The notes under the pieces: generated by a model | Told to the model about the DNA's origin: nothing | What the model saw: the letters and a program-made list of their open reading frames with translations, nothing else | Databases searched by the model: none | Shown: one piece after another, positions 36,136-47,116 of the stretch | How the letters are laid out: every line of letters begins with the position of its first letter | Numbering within the stretch: the stretch's first letter is position 1 | NCBI GenBank assembly: GCA_038502055.1 | Contig: JAXRKN010000027.1 | Span: forward strand, 496,001 to 560,000 | Length of the DNA stretch: 64,000 nt | Direction of reading: 5' to 3' | Origin: Tanytarsus gracilentus | Lineage: Eukaryota > Arthropoda > Insecta > Diptera > Chironomidae | Position numbers and translations under genes: made by a program

Positions 36136-38165
36136 ATGTCGCTTGAAAGTTTAGAAACCATTTCGAAAAGTTTAAAGGAAGAACATTTGATTGAGATCAT
36201 AAGAAAATTTGGTGGAGTAAAGTTCACGAAATGGGAATTTGAAGGGAGTGCTGGAAAGAAGGGCGATGGATACTTGAGTGAGCTTTATAAGGTGGTCGTG
36301 ACTGGAGAGGATCAAAAAGGGTGAGATTGATTAATTAAGAAAATCAAGGTCATTCTTTAACAGACACATTGAGTTAAATCAAGAGATGAAATATGGAATT
36401 TTTTAGATTTAATTCTCAGACCTTGAAATTAATTTAATTTAATTCAATTTTAAGGAAGCATAAAGTGACTGAAACTTTTTAATTAATTTTATCAAAACAT
36501 TTTTTGCATTCTTATAATTATTGCAAAACTTCACAAGCTGTTTGCTTCTTCTTTATCTTATCGCAAAGTTGAATGTAAATTTTTTAATATCTCCTATTTA
36601 ATGAATCAAGTCGTGCGCATATGACAATATAAAAATAAAATTATGTCACTTTTCGGTGTGCTCGCGAGTCTTTAATTAATTGTCGAGAGTGACTCATGAA
36701 ATTGATTGAAGTAAAATTTGCTCGATAAAGCTGAAAGTACAAAGTTCAAAATGAGAAAAAAATTAATAAAGATTTCACTTAAAAAAATTTATAAAATCTA
36801 CCACGTGCAAAAAAAATATTTGAGAAACTTTTACCAAAAAAATTGAGAGTAATTTCAAATTTTATAAAAAAATTTGTGAAGCAAAAAATTAAAAATTTAA
36901 TTAAAACTTTTATTTAAAAAACTCAAAATTAAAATTAAAAAATAAATTTTAACTTTTTAGAAACTCCTTCGATGTCCACCTCATCATCAAGACCACCCCC
37001 AAAAACATTGGTCGTCGCAAAACTTTCCGTTCATCAGATTTCTTCCGCAACGAGATAAATTTCTACAATATCGTCGCTAAAAACTTTGGAGAATTTCAAT
37101 CGATTAAAAAAGATGCAAAGTACAAATTCACTGAGATGGCATCGAGCCTCGTGAGCCACCTTGACGGCAACGATGATTTTCTTGTGATGGAAAATTTAAA
37201 TAATTTGGGTTATCACACGGTGCTGAGACAGCAGTCGATGGACATAAACCTGTGTCGATTGATCATGCAAACGCTTGGAAGATTTCATGGAATTTCGTTC
37301 GCGATTCGAGATCAAAGTCCAGCGCTGTTTGATGAGATTGCAAGTTCATTAGAAGAAACTTACTATGCGAGTCGATTGAAATCGTGGTTCAATAAACAGA
37401 TCGACAGACAAATTGAGATTGGACTCGATGCCGTCAATAAAATTTATGGCGGAACCGTCATTGAGGAGAAAGCTAAAAAGTTTTTGACTGATGGAAGTTT
37501 GTACGATAAGATGGTGAAAATGACACACACGAGAAATCGATACAGTGTCATTGGACATGGCGATTGTGAGTTTTGCTATTTTTGAAGTTTAAAAAATTAT
37601 TTATAAATATTAAAATTATTTCAAGGCTGGACTCCAAATTTCTTAATCAAAACGGTCAAAAGTGACGGCAGAGACATTCCAGTGAAAGCTAAAATGATTG
37701 ACTTTCAACTTGCGCGCTATGCTTCACCGGCTTTGGACATTATGTTCTTCATCTATTCGTGCACTGAAGAAGAATTGAGGGCTCAATATTACGACGATCT
37801 TCTTAAGACTTATCATGAAAATTTATGTCAGATTGTGAAGGATTTTGGATCGAATCCTGAATATCTGTTTCCATTTAAAGCGCTTGAGGTAAATTTAGAA
37901 AATAATTTTAAATTAAATTTAATTTTTTTATATTTTTTAGAGTGAATTAAAATCGTTCGCTCGCTTTGGCGTCGGAATGGGAATTGAGTCGATTCCGTTT
38001 AGTGTCATGGATGACAGTGAGACAGCTGATTTTGATCAAATTAAGGGCGACGAGGCAGTGCCTATAAGCGAAATTTGGATTCTCAAAAAGCTCGAGAATG
38101 AAAAGGATCAAAAAAGACTTGCGGACATTTTTAAGCATGCAAATGATCGAGGATATTTGGATTAA
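36136..38165 (+). CDS. CHK kinase-like protein (EcKinase family)
   Basis: Four exons (36136-36320, 36961-37565, 37626-37888, 37941-38165) encode 425 residues, typical for the family. This arthropod-expanded family has a protein-kinase-like fold related to choline kinases; some members phosphorylate ecdysteroids, others are linked to detoxification. Visible motifs: the lipid-kinase-like VHLIIKTTPKN strand with Lys, the hinge LVMENLNNLGY, the catalytic HGDCWTPN at residues 261-268, and MIDFQLARYASPALDIMFF with the metal-binding Asp at 289. All key residues are present, so it should be active. Substrate unknown. Confidence 0.93.
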
Positions 38166-38537
38166 TTTGAGTTATAATTTGATATGAAAGAAAAATTCAA
38201 TAATAAATTGATGATTCAGAACATAATCTTTTCCATTATATACATACACGAAACCGACTGCGTGAGAGACTCAAAATTTTTATCTCTTTATTTTGTTCCA
38301 CATTTAGTCTCTTTCTTTCTCTTCGAGGCGTTCGTTCGATTAGGTCGTGCTTCTTCTAAACTAAGATATTAAATATTTTGTGATTAAATTTTTAAATGTG
38401 TCAAAATTGTTAAAAACTAACATACATGTAAGTGAATTGTAATAAGCAAAAAGATCGCATGCACATTTAATTTCAATGATCGAAATAATAATTTTGGTTC
38501 AAATTTAAATTTTAAATACTTTTTTGGTTTTTACACA

Positions 38538-38835
38538 GAAACTCTGTATTTAAAAATTGTGCAATCGCAGCCTCAAAAATTGATGATCCCGTGGATGGAC
38601 AAATAAAAAATCGAGGTAAGAAAACTAAACGATTTCAAGAATAAGTTTTTAATATGTTTCATTTGATGGTGAAATAGAAAAAACCGTTGGTGACATCATT
38701 CGAGCAATTTTTAATCAGTGTGATAACCGATCGTGTGATAACCGGATGCAACTTATTAACAAACGTTTACTAAATCAACCAAAAAATGGAGGAATAGAAT
38801 TTAACTCAAAAATTGAGATTAGTGGCAATTCTTGA
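38538..38835 (+). other. Candidate small two-exon gene fragment
   Basis: After the acceptor TTTTTACACAG an open frame (NSVFKNCAIAASKIDDPVDG...) runs about 75 nt to a donor CGAG|GTAAGA. A second acceptor GTGAAATAG at about 38679 restores the frame (EKTVGDIIRAIFNQCDNRSC...) to a TGA near 38835. No start exon was found upstream and the protein is not recognised, so this is either the 3' end of an unknown gene or a decayed one. The related block at 38.95 kb has stops in this frame and has lost the donor. Confidence 0.3.
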
Positions 38836-39302
38836 GTTGTAGCGTATCCGATGCGAGAACTACGGTAAGGACGGAAAGTGTTTTAATAGTTTTTAACCGT
38901 TAAAAATCTAATCTGGTGTAATTTTGTCAATGTTTCATTAAAAAAATTTCTTTTCAACACAGAAACTCTGCATTTTAAAAAGTGAAAAGCATCGTGATCA
39001 ATTGCAGCCCTACAAATAGATGAACTCTCGCATGGAAATATAAAAAAAATCGTTGAGAAAATTAAACGTTTTTAATAATCTTAGTTTAAGACGCGGTTTA
39101 AAGATTTCATTTGATGGTGAAATATTAAAGAAAATCAAGTGATGGTGTAATTCGTATTTTTTTTCATCATTCATGAAATCATTCAAGTGTGTGCAAAAAT
39201 TCATTTGTTTGTGAAATTCCAAACTTTAAACTTTGCTCAATAACTTTTCAGATTTCTTCGCCATAAAAAAATCTTTAGTCAAGTTAGATAAATCGAGAGT
39301 GA

Positions 39303-39395
39303 GACTTAGTGGTCGACTGACTTCATCATTAAAACATTGGTTCTGTCCGTTGCTGCACTGAAGCAAAGGTTTTGGGTTCAATTCCGAGGCAAGTC
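39303..39395 (+). other. tRNA-like sequence (possible SINE head or tRNA relic)
   Basis: TTAGTGGTCGACTG (39306-39319) resembles a Pol III A box and GGGTTCAATTCC (39374-39385) a B box. The ends GACTT and AAGTC can pair. The A-B distance is longer than in a simple tRNA and no clean anticodon arm is seen. Confidence 0.4.
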
Positions 39396-39532
39396 AGTAA
39401 ATTTTTTGTGTTTTATAAGTTTTGCAATTAAATCACTTTTTGATAAGGCAGTAAAGTTAAATTTTGAAAGCAATTTAAAGCTCAAGTCATTAAGTCTTTC
39501 ACTAAACTAAATTAAATTAAATAGTTTTAATA

Positions 39533-42500
39533 ATGGATGGAAATAATAATTTAAGAATTAATAATGAAAAAATTTTGAGACTCGATTCAAGCAATCGGTT
39601 CAAAGAAAATAAGAATGTTGAAGTTTTACATTTAAAGGGGGAAAATGTTATGAAGTGTTGTGAAGAATTAGAAAATTTTGAACTTTTCCCTAATTTATTT
39701 TTTATTTTATTTGACGTAAATGAGTTGCCCGAAGATGGAAATTTTCTTGGGTATTTTAGAGATTTTGGATCGATAATTTATATTCAAGTTTATGATAAAT
39801 TAAAAAAGTCCTCAAAACTTTATTGTAAAAATGATTTTACTCAGACTTTTGAAGAGTTTAATTCAGACAAGACTAAAAGTTCTTTTGAAGCTCGTCTGCG
39901 ATTAAACAAAAAAAATTTCATTCAACAAATGCAAAAAAACTTTTCGCATGAAATTTTTTTTCATGTTTTAACTTTTCTTGAGTGCAACATTTTAGACGTA
40001 AATTATTATGATGTTTTAAATACACTAGAAATTAGTGATAAATGTAATTTTATAAGAGCAGCAACGGAGAAAAAAGATAAAAATTTAATTCGACTTTTGC
40101 TTTTATTTGTAAAAAATGAAGAATTTTCAAGTACTGTAGCGTTCTCGACCTGGATTGAAATGATTAATTGTTTTTCATCTCCAACAAAATTAAAATTTGC
40201 ATTAGAACTACAAAAATTTGAGGAATATTATTATCGTGATAAAGACCTTGTATCTATTTCAAGTCTACACGTTGATATAAAAAATGGAAATTTAACAAAC
40301 GTCCAAGCTTTCGTAGAAAAATATCCAAACTATAAATTTTGCTTTATCGACGGTGTTTGTGCTTTAGATTTTTCCATCGAATGCCAACAACTAAAAATTT
40401 ATGCATTTTTGCTTTCGAAAAGATTTTTGAGCCTCAATTCTACGCAACTACATAAACTAAGCGATAGTGAAAAAGAAGAAATTAGAGATGAAAACTTTAA
40501 AACGTGCGATAAGGAATTATTTAAATTGTTACGCGTTTTCGGTTCGAAGTTTGCCATTTTCCAGCAAGCAAATGCTAAAGAAAATAATCTAATAGAAGAA
40601 ATTTTATTGATGCTGAGTAAAATCACGGATATCCGTCCAATTTTACAGTTCACGTCAGAAACGAATTTAACCATAATTCTAGACTGCATAAGTGAAGATG
40701 TTCGAACAGTTGATCCAAGCTCTGAGGAGCACACCATGGGTCTAACATACTATAAACTCGATCAAATTGTTGTTGCGGACAATAAAAGTTTAGTTTCACT
40801 ATGTGCGACACTTGTTCATGAGTTGATGCACTATGTTTTTCATAAAATGTACGGCAACGAACCATGTTTGCCATTTTTTGAGAATGACGAGGAGAGAAAA
40901 GCGATTTGGGAAGAAATTTACTTGGAAACAGAAAGATATTGTAAACCTAAGGATGACGTTGAAGAAATAATTAAACAAGTTTTCTCATATCCAGAAGAAT
41001 ATCAAAGAGCAGAACTTGCAGTGCGAGTGCCTCACATTATTGTTAAATACGTAAACGAACCAGAAACGCTAAAACACGTGCGTGAAAAACATTCGAGACT
41101 TTTTGAGTTTCACGAAAACTTTGTCATACCTGACTTAAATAATTTCAATGAAAATTGCATGCTCAAAGAATTAAACGATGAAATTGGACTCATGAAACAA
41201 ATTGAAACATCAGAGATTAAAGTAAATGATTCAATTAATTTTAATCTTCTTAATAAAAATGATCGACTCATTGTAATTGAATCAAACGTTTCCGTCTTGA
41301 CACTTTCAGCTCTTTACAATGAATTAAAAAAATTATATGAAAGTAAAATGAATTTACAAGTGGAAAATATTTTCATTTATGATAAAATGCTCGAGAAAAC
41401 TTATTATATGAAAAGTAAATTCGATTCTCTTATTAAGTCAAACAAAATTAAGAGAATAATTATAAAATTCGATAGCTTGGAAAAGAGTGAACAAAATTTA
41501 CAAGATTTTATTGAAAATATACCGGAAAGTGTGAAAATTTTTATAGTTACGGAGCAAAATTTCGAGCAAGTTGCTTCTCAAAGTCAATTCAAGCGTATCA
41601 TTATTAATCACAACTGGAACGATCTAAGTCAAAAGTCAAAGGAAAAACTTTCCAATAAAACTGTCAAGTTCCAAGAGATTTCTTTAAAATTATCAGAGCT
41701 CATAACTGATCTTAGTTTAGTAGACGGAGAAGCTCTTTCTGAAATTTGTAGGAACGAGCAACTTGAGATTAATTGTTTATCATTGCGTGATGAGTTAAGA
41801 AAATATATTCCGCGTATTATTAAGATGAAAACTATAAATGAGAATACCTCTGAAAATTCTGAAGATGATTTATCATTGCATCCTCACAAACGTAGAATAA
41901 AAGAAGTAAATTTGGATGATTTTATCAACTTCGTAAGAGATGTAAGGATTGTTTTGTTAGCTGACATTGCCGGAAGTGGTAAAACAACTTACCTCAAGAA
42001 AGTTTTCGAAACATTAAAAGTTAAATTTCCAAATTTTTGGGTTTCTTTTGTGGGCCTAAAAAATTATTTCGAAGTTTTAAAAGAAAATTCAAACGAAAAT
42101 TTTTGCATGTCGATGGTAAAATTATTAAAACTCAACAAACTTGAAGAAATTGTTTTTCAACAAAAATTCAATAAGGACGAAGTAAAAATTTTATTTGATG
42201 CTTTTGATGAAATTTCTCCAATCTGTAAGGAAAATACTTTAAAGTTTTTTAAATCCTTCGAAAGTTGTAAAAAAAATCAAATTTACATCACGACTCGAAC
42301 TCATTTAAAACATGATCTCGAAAGAGAATTCAAAACAGTCGGTCACAGTTTACGGCCTTTAAATCACCACGAACTGATTAAGTTTTTGATTAAATATTGG
42401 AAAGATTCGAGTGATAATAAAGATTTAATAGAAAATTGCGCTGATCAACTTGTTTCGAAGATTAACAAAATTATAGCACAAAATCCTTCAGTAATTGGTC

Positions 42501-43819
42501 TTCCTTTGATCGTTCAAGGTTTAGCAGGAGTTTACAAGGAAAAACTTAAAGAAAATTTTAAAGAAGAAATTCAGAATTTAAATATCTGTGAAGTGTATAA
42601 AACAATAATTTTTGAAGCTAGTCTAGAAATTTTGTATAAAAAATATCCAGAGAAAATTTTAGATTTTATAGGAAAAAGGGAAAGTATAATGAAAGTCCTT
42701 GAACAACTCGCAGTTTCGAATCTCTTCAATGATGAATTTTCTGAGCTTTCTTTTGATCAAGATGACACTAAAGAATGGCCTTTGGAAGAAGTTGCACGTG
42801 GCGGAATTGTTTTTTACGATGAAAATGGAGAAGTAATTTTTAATCATGAAACGTACGCTGAATATCTTGTGGCTGTTTTGATACATTCTAATTTGAAAAA
42901 AACAAAGCGAATAACTTCGTGTTTCGTTAAATTGTTCATTAGAATAATGACTGAGGAAAATTATAAAATTTCAAGAATGTTTTTGAATTTTCTTCTCAAA
43001 AGCGATGAAAATGATTTAAAATTAGAAGTTTTCGGGAAAAAACTTTGCGAATTTCCAAAAGATAAATTGAATTATTCAATAATGAATCTCTCTGTTATAG
43101 AAAATCATTTCGATCTCGTAAAATTAATTTTGATTTCGTTGAAAAATCACAGCAGTGACTCGTTCAAGAAGATTTTAAGTCCAATAGTTGATGATGAATT
43201 ACTTCGTGGATTCTATCGTGATTTCCGTAATTTCGATTGCGAACTCGATCGTGAATTCGAGCGTAAATTCCTTCGTTATTTCAATAGAAAATTCCGTGGT
43301 TTGGATCGTGAACTCGATGATGAACTCGATTTTGAATTCAAGCGTGTATTCGATGGTGAACTCGATGGTGAACTCGATGGTGAACTCGATCGTGAATTCG
43401 ATCGTGAATTCGATCGTGAATTCTATCGTGAATTCCTTCGTTATTTCAATAGAAAATTCCATGGTTTGGATCGTGAACTCGATCGTAAATTCTATCGTGA
43501 ATTCTATCGTGAATTCGGTCGTGAATTCGGTCGTAAATTCTCACGTGAATTCGAGCGTAAATTCCTTCGTTATTTCAATAGAAAATTCCGTGGTTTGGAT
43601 CGTGAACTCGATCGTGAACTCGATCGTGAATTCGAGCGTGTATTCGATGGTGAACTCGATGGTGAACTCGATGGTGAATTCGATCGTGAATTCGATCGTG
43701 AATTCTATCGTGAATTCCTTCGTTATTTCAATAGAAAATTCCATGGTTTGGATCGTGAACTCGATGATGAACTCGATTTTGAATTCAAGCGTGTATTCGA
43801 TGGTGAATTCTCACGATGA
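39533..43819 (+). CDS. Large NACHT ATPase protein with zincin-like motif (first frame block)
   Basis: One uninterrupted frame of 1,428 residues without introns. An N-terminal alpha-rich part includes an ankyrin-like pair near residues 238-295 (LHVDIKNGNLTNVQAFVEKY, ALDFSIECQQLKIYAFLL). HELMH at residues 429-433 within TLVHELMHYVFHKMYGNE is a zinc-peptidase-like signature. The NACHT/STAND ATPase follows: Walker A ADIAGSGKTT (GSGKTT 814-819), Walker B ILFDAFDEI near 886-894, and the sensor-like YITTRTHL. From about residue 1223 the chain turns into a DREF-type array. The frame ends at a TGA inside that array, but the sequence continues in another frame (next entry). I know of no named insect family of this layout. 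Confidence 0.8.
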   Translation: MDGNNNLRINNEKILRLDSSNRFKENKNVEVLHLKGENVMKCCEELENFELFPNLFFILFDVNELPEDGNFLGYFRDFGSIIYIQVYDKLKKSSKLYCKNDFTQTFEEFNSDKTKSSFEARLRLNKKNFIQQMQKNFSHEIFFHVLTFLECNILDVNYYDVLNTLEISDKCNFIRAATEKKDKNLIRLLLLFVKNEEFSSTVAFSTWIEMINCFSSPTKLKFALELQKFEEYYYRDKDLVSISSLHVDIKNGNLTNVQAFVEKYPNYKFCFIDGVCALDFSIECQQLKIYAFLLSKRFLSLNSTQLHKLSDSEKEEIRDENFKTCDKELFKLLRVFGSKFAIFQQANAKENNLIEEILLMLSKITDIRPILQFTSETNLTIILDCISEDVRTVDPSSEEHTMGLTYYKLDQIVVADNKSLVSLCATLVHELMHYVFHKMYGNEPCLPFFENDEERKAIWEEIYLETERYCKPKDDVEEIIKQVFSYPEEYQRAELAVRVPHIIVKYVNEPETLKHVREKHSRLFEFHENFVIPDLNNFNENCMLKELNDEIGLMKQIETSEIKVNDSINFNLLNKNDRLIVIESNVSVLTLSALYNELKKLYESKMNLQVENIFIYDKMLEKTYYMKSKFDSLIKSNKIKRIIIKFDSLEKSEQNLQDFIENIPESVKIFIVTEQNFEQVASQSQFKRIIINHNWNDLSQKSKEKLSNKTVKFQEISLKLSELITDLSLVDGEALSEICRNEQLEINCLSLRDELRKYIPRIIKMKTINENTSENSEDDLSLHPHKRRIKEVNLDDFINFVRDVRIVLLADIAGSGKTTYLKKVFETLKVKFPNFWVSFVGLKNYFEVLKENSNENFCMSMVKLLKLNKLEEIVFQQKFNKDEVKILFDAFDEISPICKENTLKFFKSFESCKKNQIYITTRTHLKHDLEREFKTVGHSLRPLNHHELIKFLIKYWKDSSDNKDLIENCADQLVSKINKIIAQNPSVIGLPLIVQGLAGVYKEKLKENFKEEIQNLNICEVYKTIIFEASLEILYKKYPEKILDFIGKRESIMKVLEQLAVSNLFNDEFSELSFDQDDTKEWPLEEVARGGIVFYDENGEVIFNHETYAEYLVAVLIHSNLKKTKRITSCFVKLFIRIMTEENYKISRMFLNFLLKSDENDLKLEVFGKKLCEFPKDKLNYSIMNLSVIENHFDLVKLILISLKNHSSDSFKKILSPIVDDELLRGFYRDFRNFDCELDREFERKFLRYFNRKFRGLDRELDDELDFEFKRVFDGELDGELDGELDREFDREFDREFYREFLRYFNRKFHGLDRELDRKFYREFYREFGREFGRKFSREFERKFLRYFNRKFRGLDRELDRELDREFERVFDGELDGELDGEFDREFDREFYREFLRYFNRKFHGLDRELDDELDFEFKRVFDGEFSR

Positions 43820-44070
43820 AGTCGAGCGTAAACTCGTTCGTGATTTCAATAGAAAATTCCGTGAATTCGATCGTGAATTCGATCGTGAATTCGATCGTGA
43901 ATTCTATCGTGAATTCCTTCGTTATTTCAATAGAAAATTCCATGGTTTGGATCGTGAACTCGATCGTAAATTCGATCGTGAATTCTATCGTGAATTCTAT
44001 CGTGAATTCCTTCGTTATTTCAATAGAAAATTCCATGGTTTGGATCGTGAATTCGGTCGTGAATGCGAGC
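43200..44070 (+). repeat. Coding minisatellite, 12-bp unit encoding Asp-Arg-Glu-Phe
   Basis: The basic unit is GATCGTGAATTC (an EcoRI site in most copies) translated DREF, with variants DREL, DGEL, YREF, DRKF. A higher-order block containing CTTCGTTATTTCAATAGAAA recurs at 43271, 43436, 43565, 43718, 43917 and 44010. Spacings are 165, 129, 153, 199 and 93; only the 199 is not a multiple of three. The unit has no stop in two plus frames and all three minus frames, so long spurious open frames (NSIV and EFTI repeats) overlap it. Confidence 0.95.
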
Positions 44071-46490
44071 ACATCTTATTTCACATTAAATGTCCGAAAT
44101 TGTTTGAATTTGTTCTTCAAGAAATTTTTGAAGTTTATGGTGATAAAGTTTTTGATGAATTCATTTTAAAATCTGTCGGTGAAGAAGAAAACTCATTTTT
44201 TCATTATTCAAACAAAAATATCTATAATTTAAAAAATTTAAATACTTTTTGGAGTAAAATTTCTCAAGAAAAACTTAGTGAAATTTTTTTTTTTAAAAGT
44301 GAAATGGGTAGAAATTTTTGGACTTTTTATTTTCCAAAAATAAATGAAAAAATTCAAAATAGAATAATCGAATTATTGAAAAGCCATTTAGACATCAATG
44401 ACCAAAAAAAATTATTTTTTGAAATGGAAAATAATTCAAATACAATTATGCATTTTGCTGTCAGAGAGAATTCAGAAGTTATGAAAATAATTATTGATTA
44501 TGTGATGTTTCTCCATGAAGAATCTGCGATTTCAAGTAAAGAGCTTAAAGAACTTCTTGCAGCAAAAAATAATGAAAATTTAAATTGCATTTTAATTGCA
44601 AGATTCGAAAACATTAAAATTTTGCTTAGCTGCCGTGAAATTTTTGATCACGTTAAAAGTTTGTTGTTAACAAGTCGTGGAGAATTGGATAGAAATATTT
44701 TACAAAATGCTCTAATTAAATTTTCTTCGAAAGATTTTTTGTCTTTTTTTAAATTGATTCGAGAAGAATTGAAAGAAAATAAAAAAAGTTTTTATTCTTT
44801 AGTTTTGACACCAAATTCTGAAAATGAAAATTTAATTTCTCTTGCTTTGATGACTGCACCCGACAATATTTTAGAATTTCTATTCAGAGAAATTTCGGAT
44901 AATTTATCATTTTTGGGATCAGAAAATTTATTAACAGCCGAACTTTTATCATTGAATAGCGGTTCAAATAAAGATCCAAGCACTTTTAAAAAACTCATAA
45001 GAAACTTTTTAGTATCTATAAAAACTTATGAGAAGCGAAATGTTTTGAGTTTAATATTTGAAAATAAAAATGTTGAAGCTGTCAATTATGTTTTGGAGTT
45101 TTTATATCAGGAAGACAAAATTGAACCTTTTTATCAAAAAGATGAAAATCGAAATAATTTTTTTCATTTTATTGCTCAACACGTAACTGATATTGAAGTT
45201 TTAAAATTATTTTTGTCCACAATTGAAAAAGAGAGCGGAGCTCTAAAATCTTTAATTAAAAAAGAAAAATTAAAAACTTTTTTGTTGCAAAAAAACTTGG
45301 AAGGAATGAATCCACTTCACATAGCTGCACAAAATATTAAAGAAGATTCATTTCCTAAATGTTTTAATAAACCTTTCTTTTCATTTTTATTTTTATTTAC
45401 TCACGTCTATTGTAAATTTTTAAATGTAAAAGATTTCATCTATGAAGTTAACTCAGAAAACAAAAATTTCGTTAAACTTCTCCAATTTGACTTTCCGATT
45501 CTCAGTGTTTGTAGAAAATTGAAGGAAAATCTTTCAAAAGAAGAATTGGAAAACTTTTTAACCGAAAACTCAAATCTCAATCAAATTTATGGAGAAAACT
45601 TTTTGAGCTCTTTGCTAAAACTTTTAGATGCTTTATCGTGTTCTTCGTGTCAAAAATGCTCGAAAAATAAAAAACCAACAATCGAAAGTGAAAATGAAAA
45701 GTTAAATTATGAAAAAATTATTTGGGAAAAGTTTGAATTAACTTTGAACGGTGAAAAATTTTTACACGAACTTTTTAAAGAAGATTCTGATTACTGGATT
45801 GAAATTGTTAAAAAAATAAAATGTCCCACATTGATTGCATTTTTTTGGGAAAAGATTGAAAATGCTGCAAAAAATGACAAAGAAAAATTGAAAGAAATTA
45901 TAATAAAAGGTTCTGGCTCTAATCTACTCATTAAATCGATTAAAAATGAAAATTTCGATTTATTTCTTTACATTTATGAAAAATTTTATAGCAACTTTTT
46001 TGAACATTTTCAAATTGTCGAAAACTGCGAAGATTTACTTAAAGCCATAATTAAATCGCAATCTGTAGAAACGTTAATTAAGTTTTTAGAAATAATTAAA
46101 AAACAACTTTCAACAGAAGAATTTCAAAATTTAATGTTTTCGTACTGGAAAACTAAAGACTCGCAAGAATCAAGATTCTTCGCCACAAACATTAAAGTTG
46201 TAGACATATTTTGTTTAATTCTCGAGCATGGTTCATCTTTTATGGACTTTGAATCCATTTTGGAAATTTTTGAAGAAAGCTCAAAGTTAACCGAAGTAGT
46301 TCAATTAAATATTGAATTATTATTAAATCAAATGGTAAAAAATCGAAACATTTTTAGTATAAAAATGTTCTTTGAATATTTGGTAAAACGAAAAATTTAC
46401 ACACCAGAAAAAATAAAAGATATTTTGAATGAATGCGAAAAAGAATTTTACACGTTGCTGCTGCAGTTTTTAAAAATGAAGATTGCATAA
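43820..46490 (+). CDS. NACHT locus, second frame block with ankyrin-like repeats
   Basis: Continuation of the same protein in the +2 frame relative to the first block. Compared with the equivalent repeat at 43531-43549 there is one extra A near 43815 (CACGATGAAGTC versus CACGTGAATTC), which creates the TGA and shifts the frame. The continuing frame is open for about 890 codons. It finishes the DREF array, then gives a long Lys/Glu/Phe-rich alpha-helical region with ankyrin-like repeats (NTIMHFAVRENSEVMKIII, NNFFHFIAQHVTDIEVLKLF, MNPLHIAAQNIKED). A C-S-S-C-Q-K-C cluster lies near 45640. Codon use and base composition match the first block. Confidence 0.7.
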
Positions 46491-47116
46491 AGAAATTTTT
46501 ACTAACGAGAGATGAAAAAGGTTTTTATCCTTTACAAGTTTCAATAAAAAGCGATAATAAAAATTCATTTGAGTTTTTGCTCGAAGAATACAGCAAATAT
46601 TTTGAACCCGACGATTTTATTTACGATAAAGATGAAAATAATGAAAGTTTTCTGGAAATTTTGTTTCGCAGATGCGATTTTGACGCAAATTTAAGTTGCG
46701 ATAAATTTCAATCAAAAATTTCAAAAGAAAAACTTGAAATTTATTTGTGTGAATTAAATGATGAAAATCAGACAAAATTTTCAGTTTTCTTAAATTCATC
46801 TTCAAAATATTTTTTGACAAATATTTCAAAAATCATAGAACTAAAGAAATTCGAACGCGAAATAAAAGACGAAATTTGTGACTTAATTAAGTTTTATAAA
46901 GACGAACAAGTTCTGAGTGCAAACTGGAATGTTTTAGAAAAAAATTTCAATAAAAAAGAACTTTGTGAAATTTTTTTTGACACTTCAAAAGATAAAAATA
47001 TTTTTCACGTTATGGCTACATGGAGAACTGAAAAAGTTGAATTTTTCTGGACAAAATTAAAAAATCTTGTTGATGATGAAAAACAGTGGAAATCAATTTT
47101 AAACAAAAAAAAATAA
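46433..47116 (+). CDS. NACHT locus, third frame block (ankyrin-like C-terminus)
   Basis: A second frame change occurs at the A-run near 46438-46442 (GCGAAAAAGAATTTTA). One more A there would join the previous frame to KRILHVAAAVFKNEDC, an ankyrin-like repeat that continues FYPLQVSIKSDNKNSFEFLL and NIFHVMATWRTEKVEFFWTK. The frame stops at a TAA just after a nine-A run (47105-47113). After that run a different frame is open again (next entry). Confidence 0.65.
   Translation: MRKRILHVAAAVFKNEDCIKKFLLTRDEKGFYPLQVSIKSDNKNSFEFLLEEYSKYFEPDDFIYDKDENNESFLEILFRRCDFDANLSCDKFQSKISKEKLEIYLCELNDENQTKFSVFLNSSSKYFLTNISKIIELKKFEREIKDEICDLIKFYKDEQVLSANWNVLEKNFNKKELCEIFFDTSKDKNIFHVMATWRTEKVEFFWTKLKNLVDDEKQWKSILNKKK

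Larger units (their letters stand above)
38166..39532. other. Spacer with a duplicated exon-like block
   Basis: Contains two diverged copies of about 160-180 bp (near 38528-38690 and 38952-39138) that both start CACAGAAACTCTG and end TTTCATTTGATGGTGAAATA, plus a tRNA-like sequence at 39303-39395. The first copy looks like a spliceable exon. Confidence 0.6.

Noticed and set aside
38184..38372. 62-codon frame after the CHK kinase-like gene
   Set aside because: Overlaps the likely 3' UTR and polyadenylation region; no domain seen.
43188..44169. Long open frames reading NSIVNSIV (plus) and EFTIEFTI (minus) across the repeat array
   Set aside because: They are alternative readings of the stop-free 12-bp unit; the DREF frame continues the NACHT protein. 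The NSIV plus-frame is used only after the frameshift, where it reads as DREF again.
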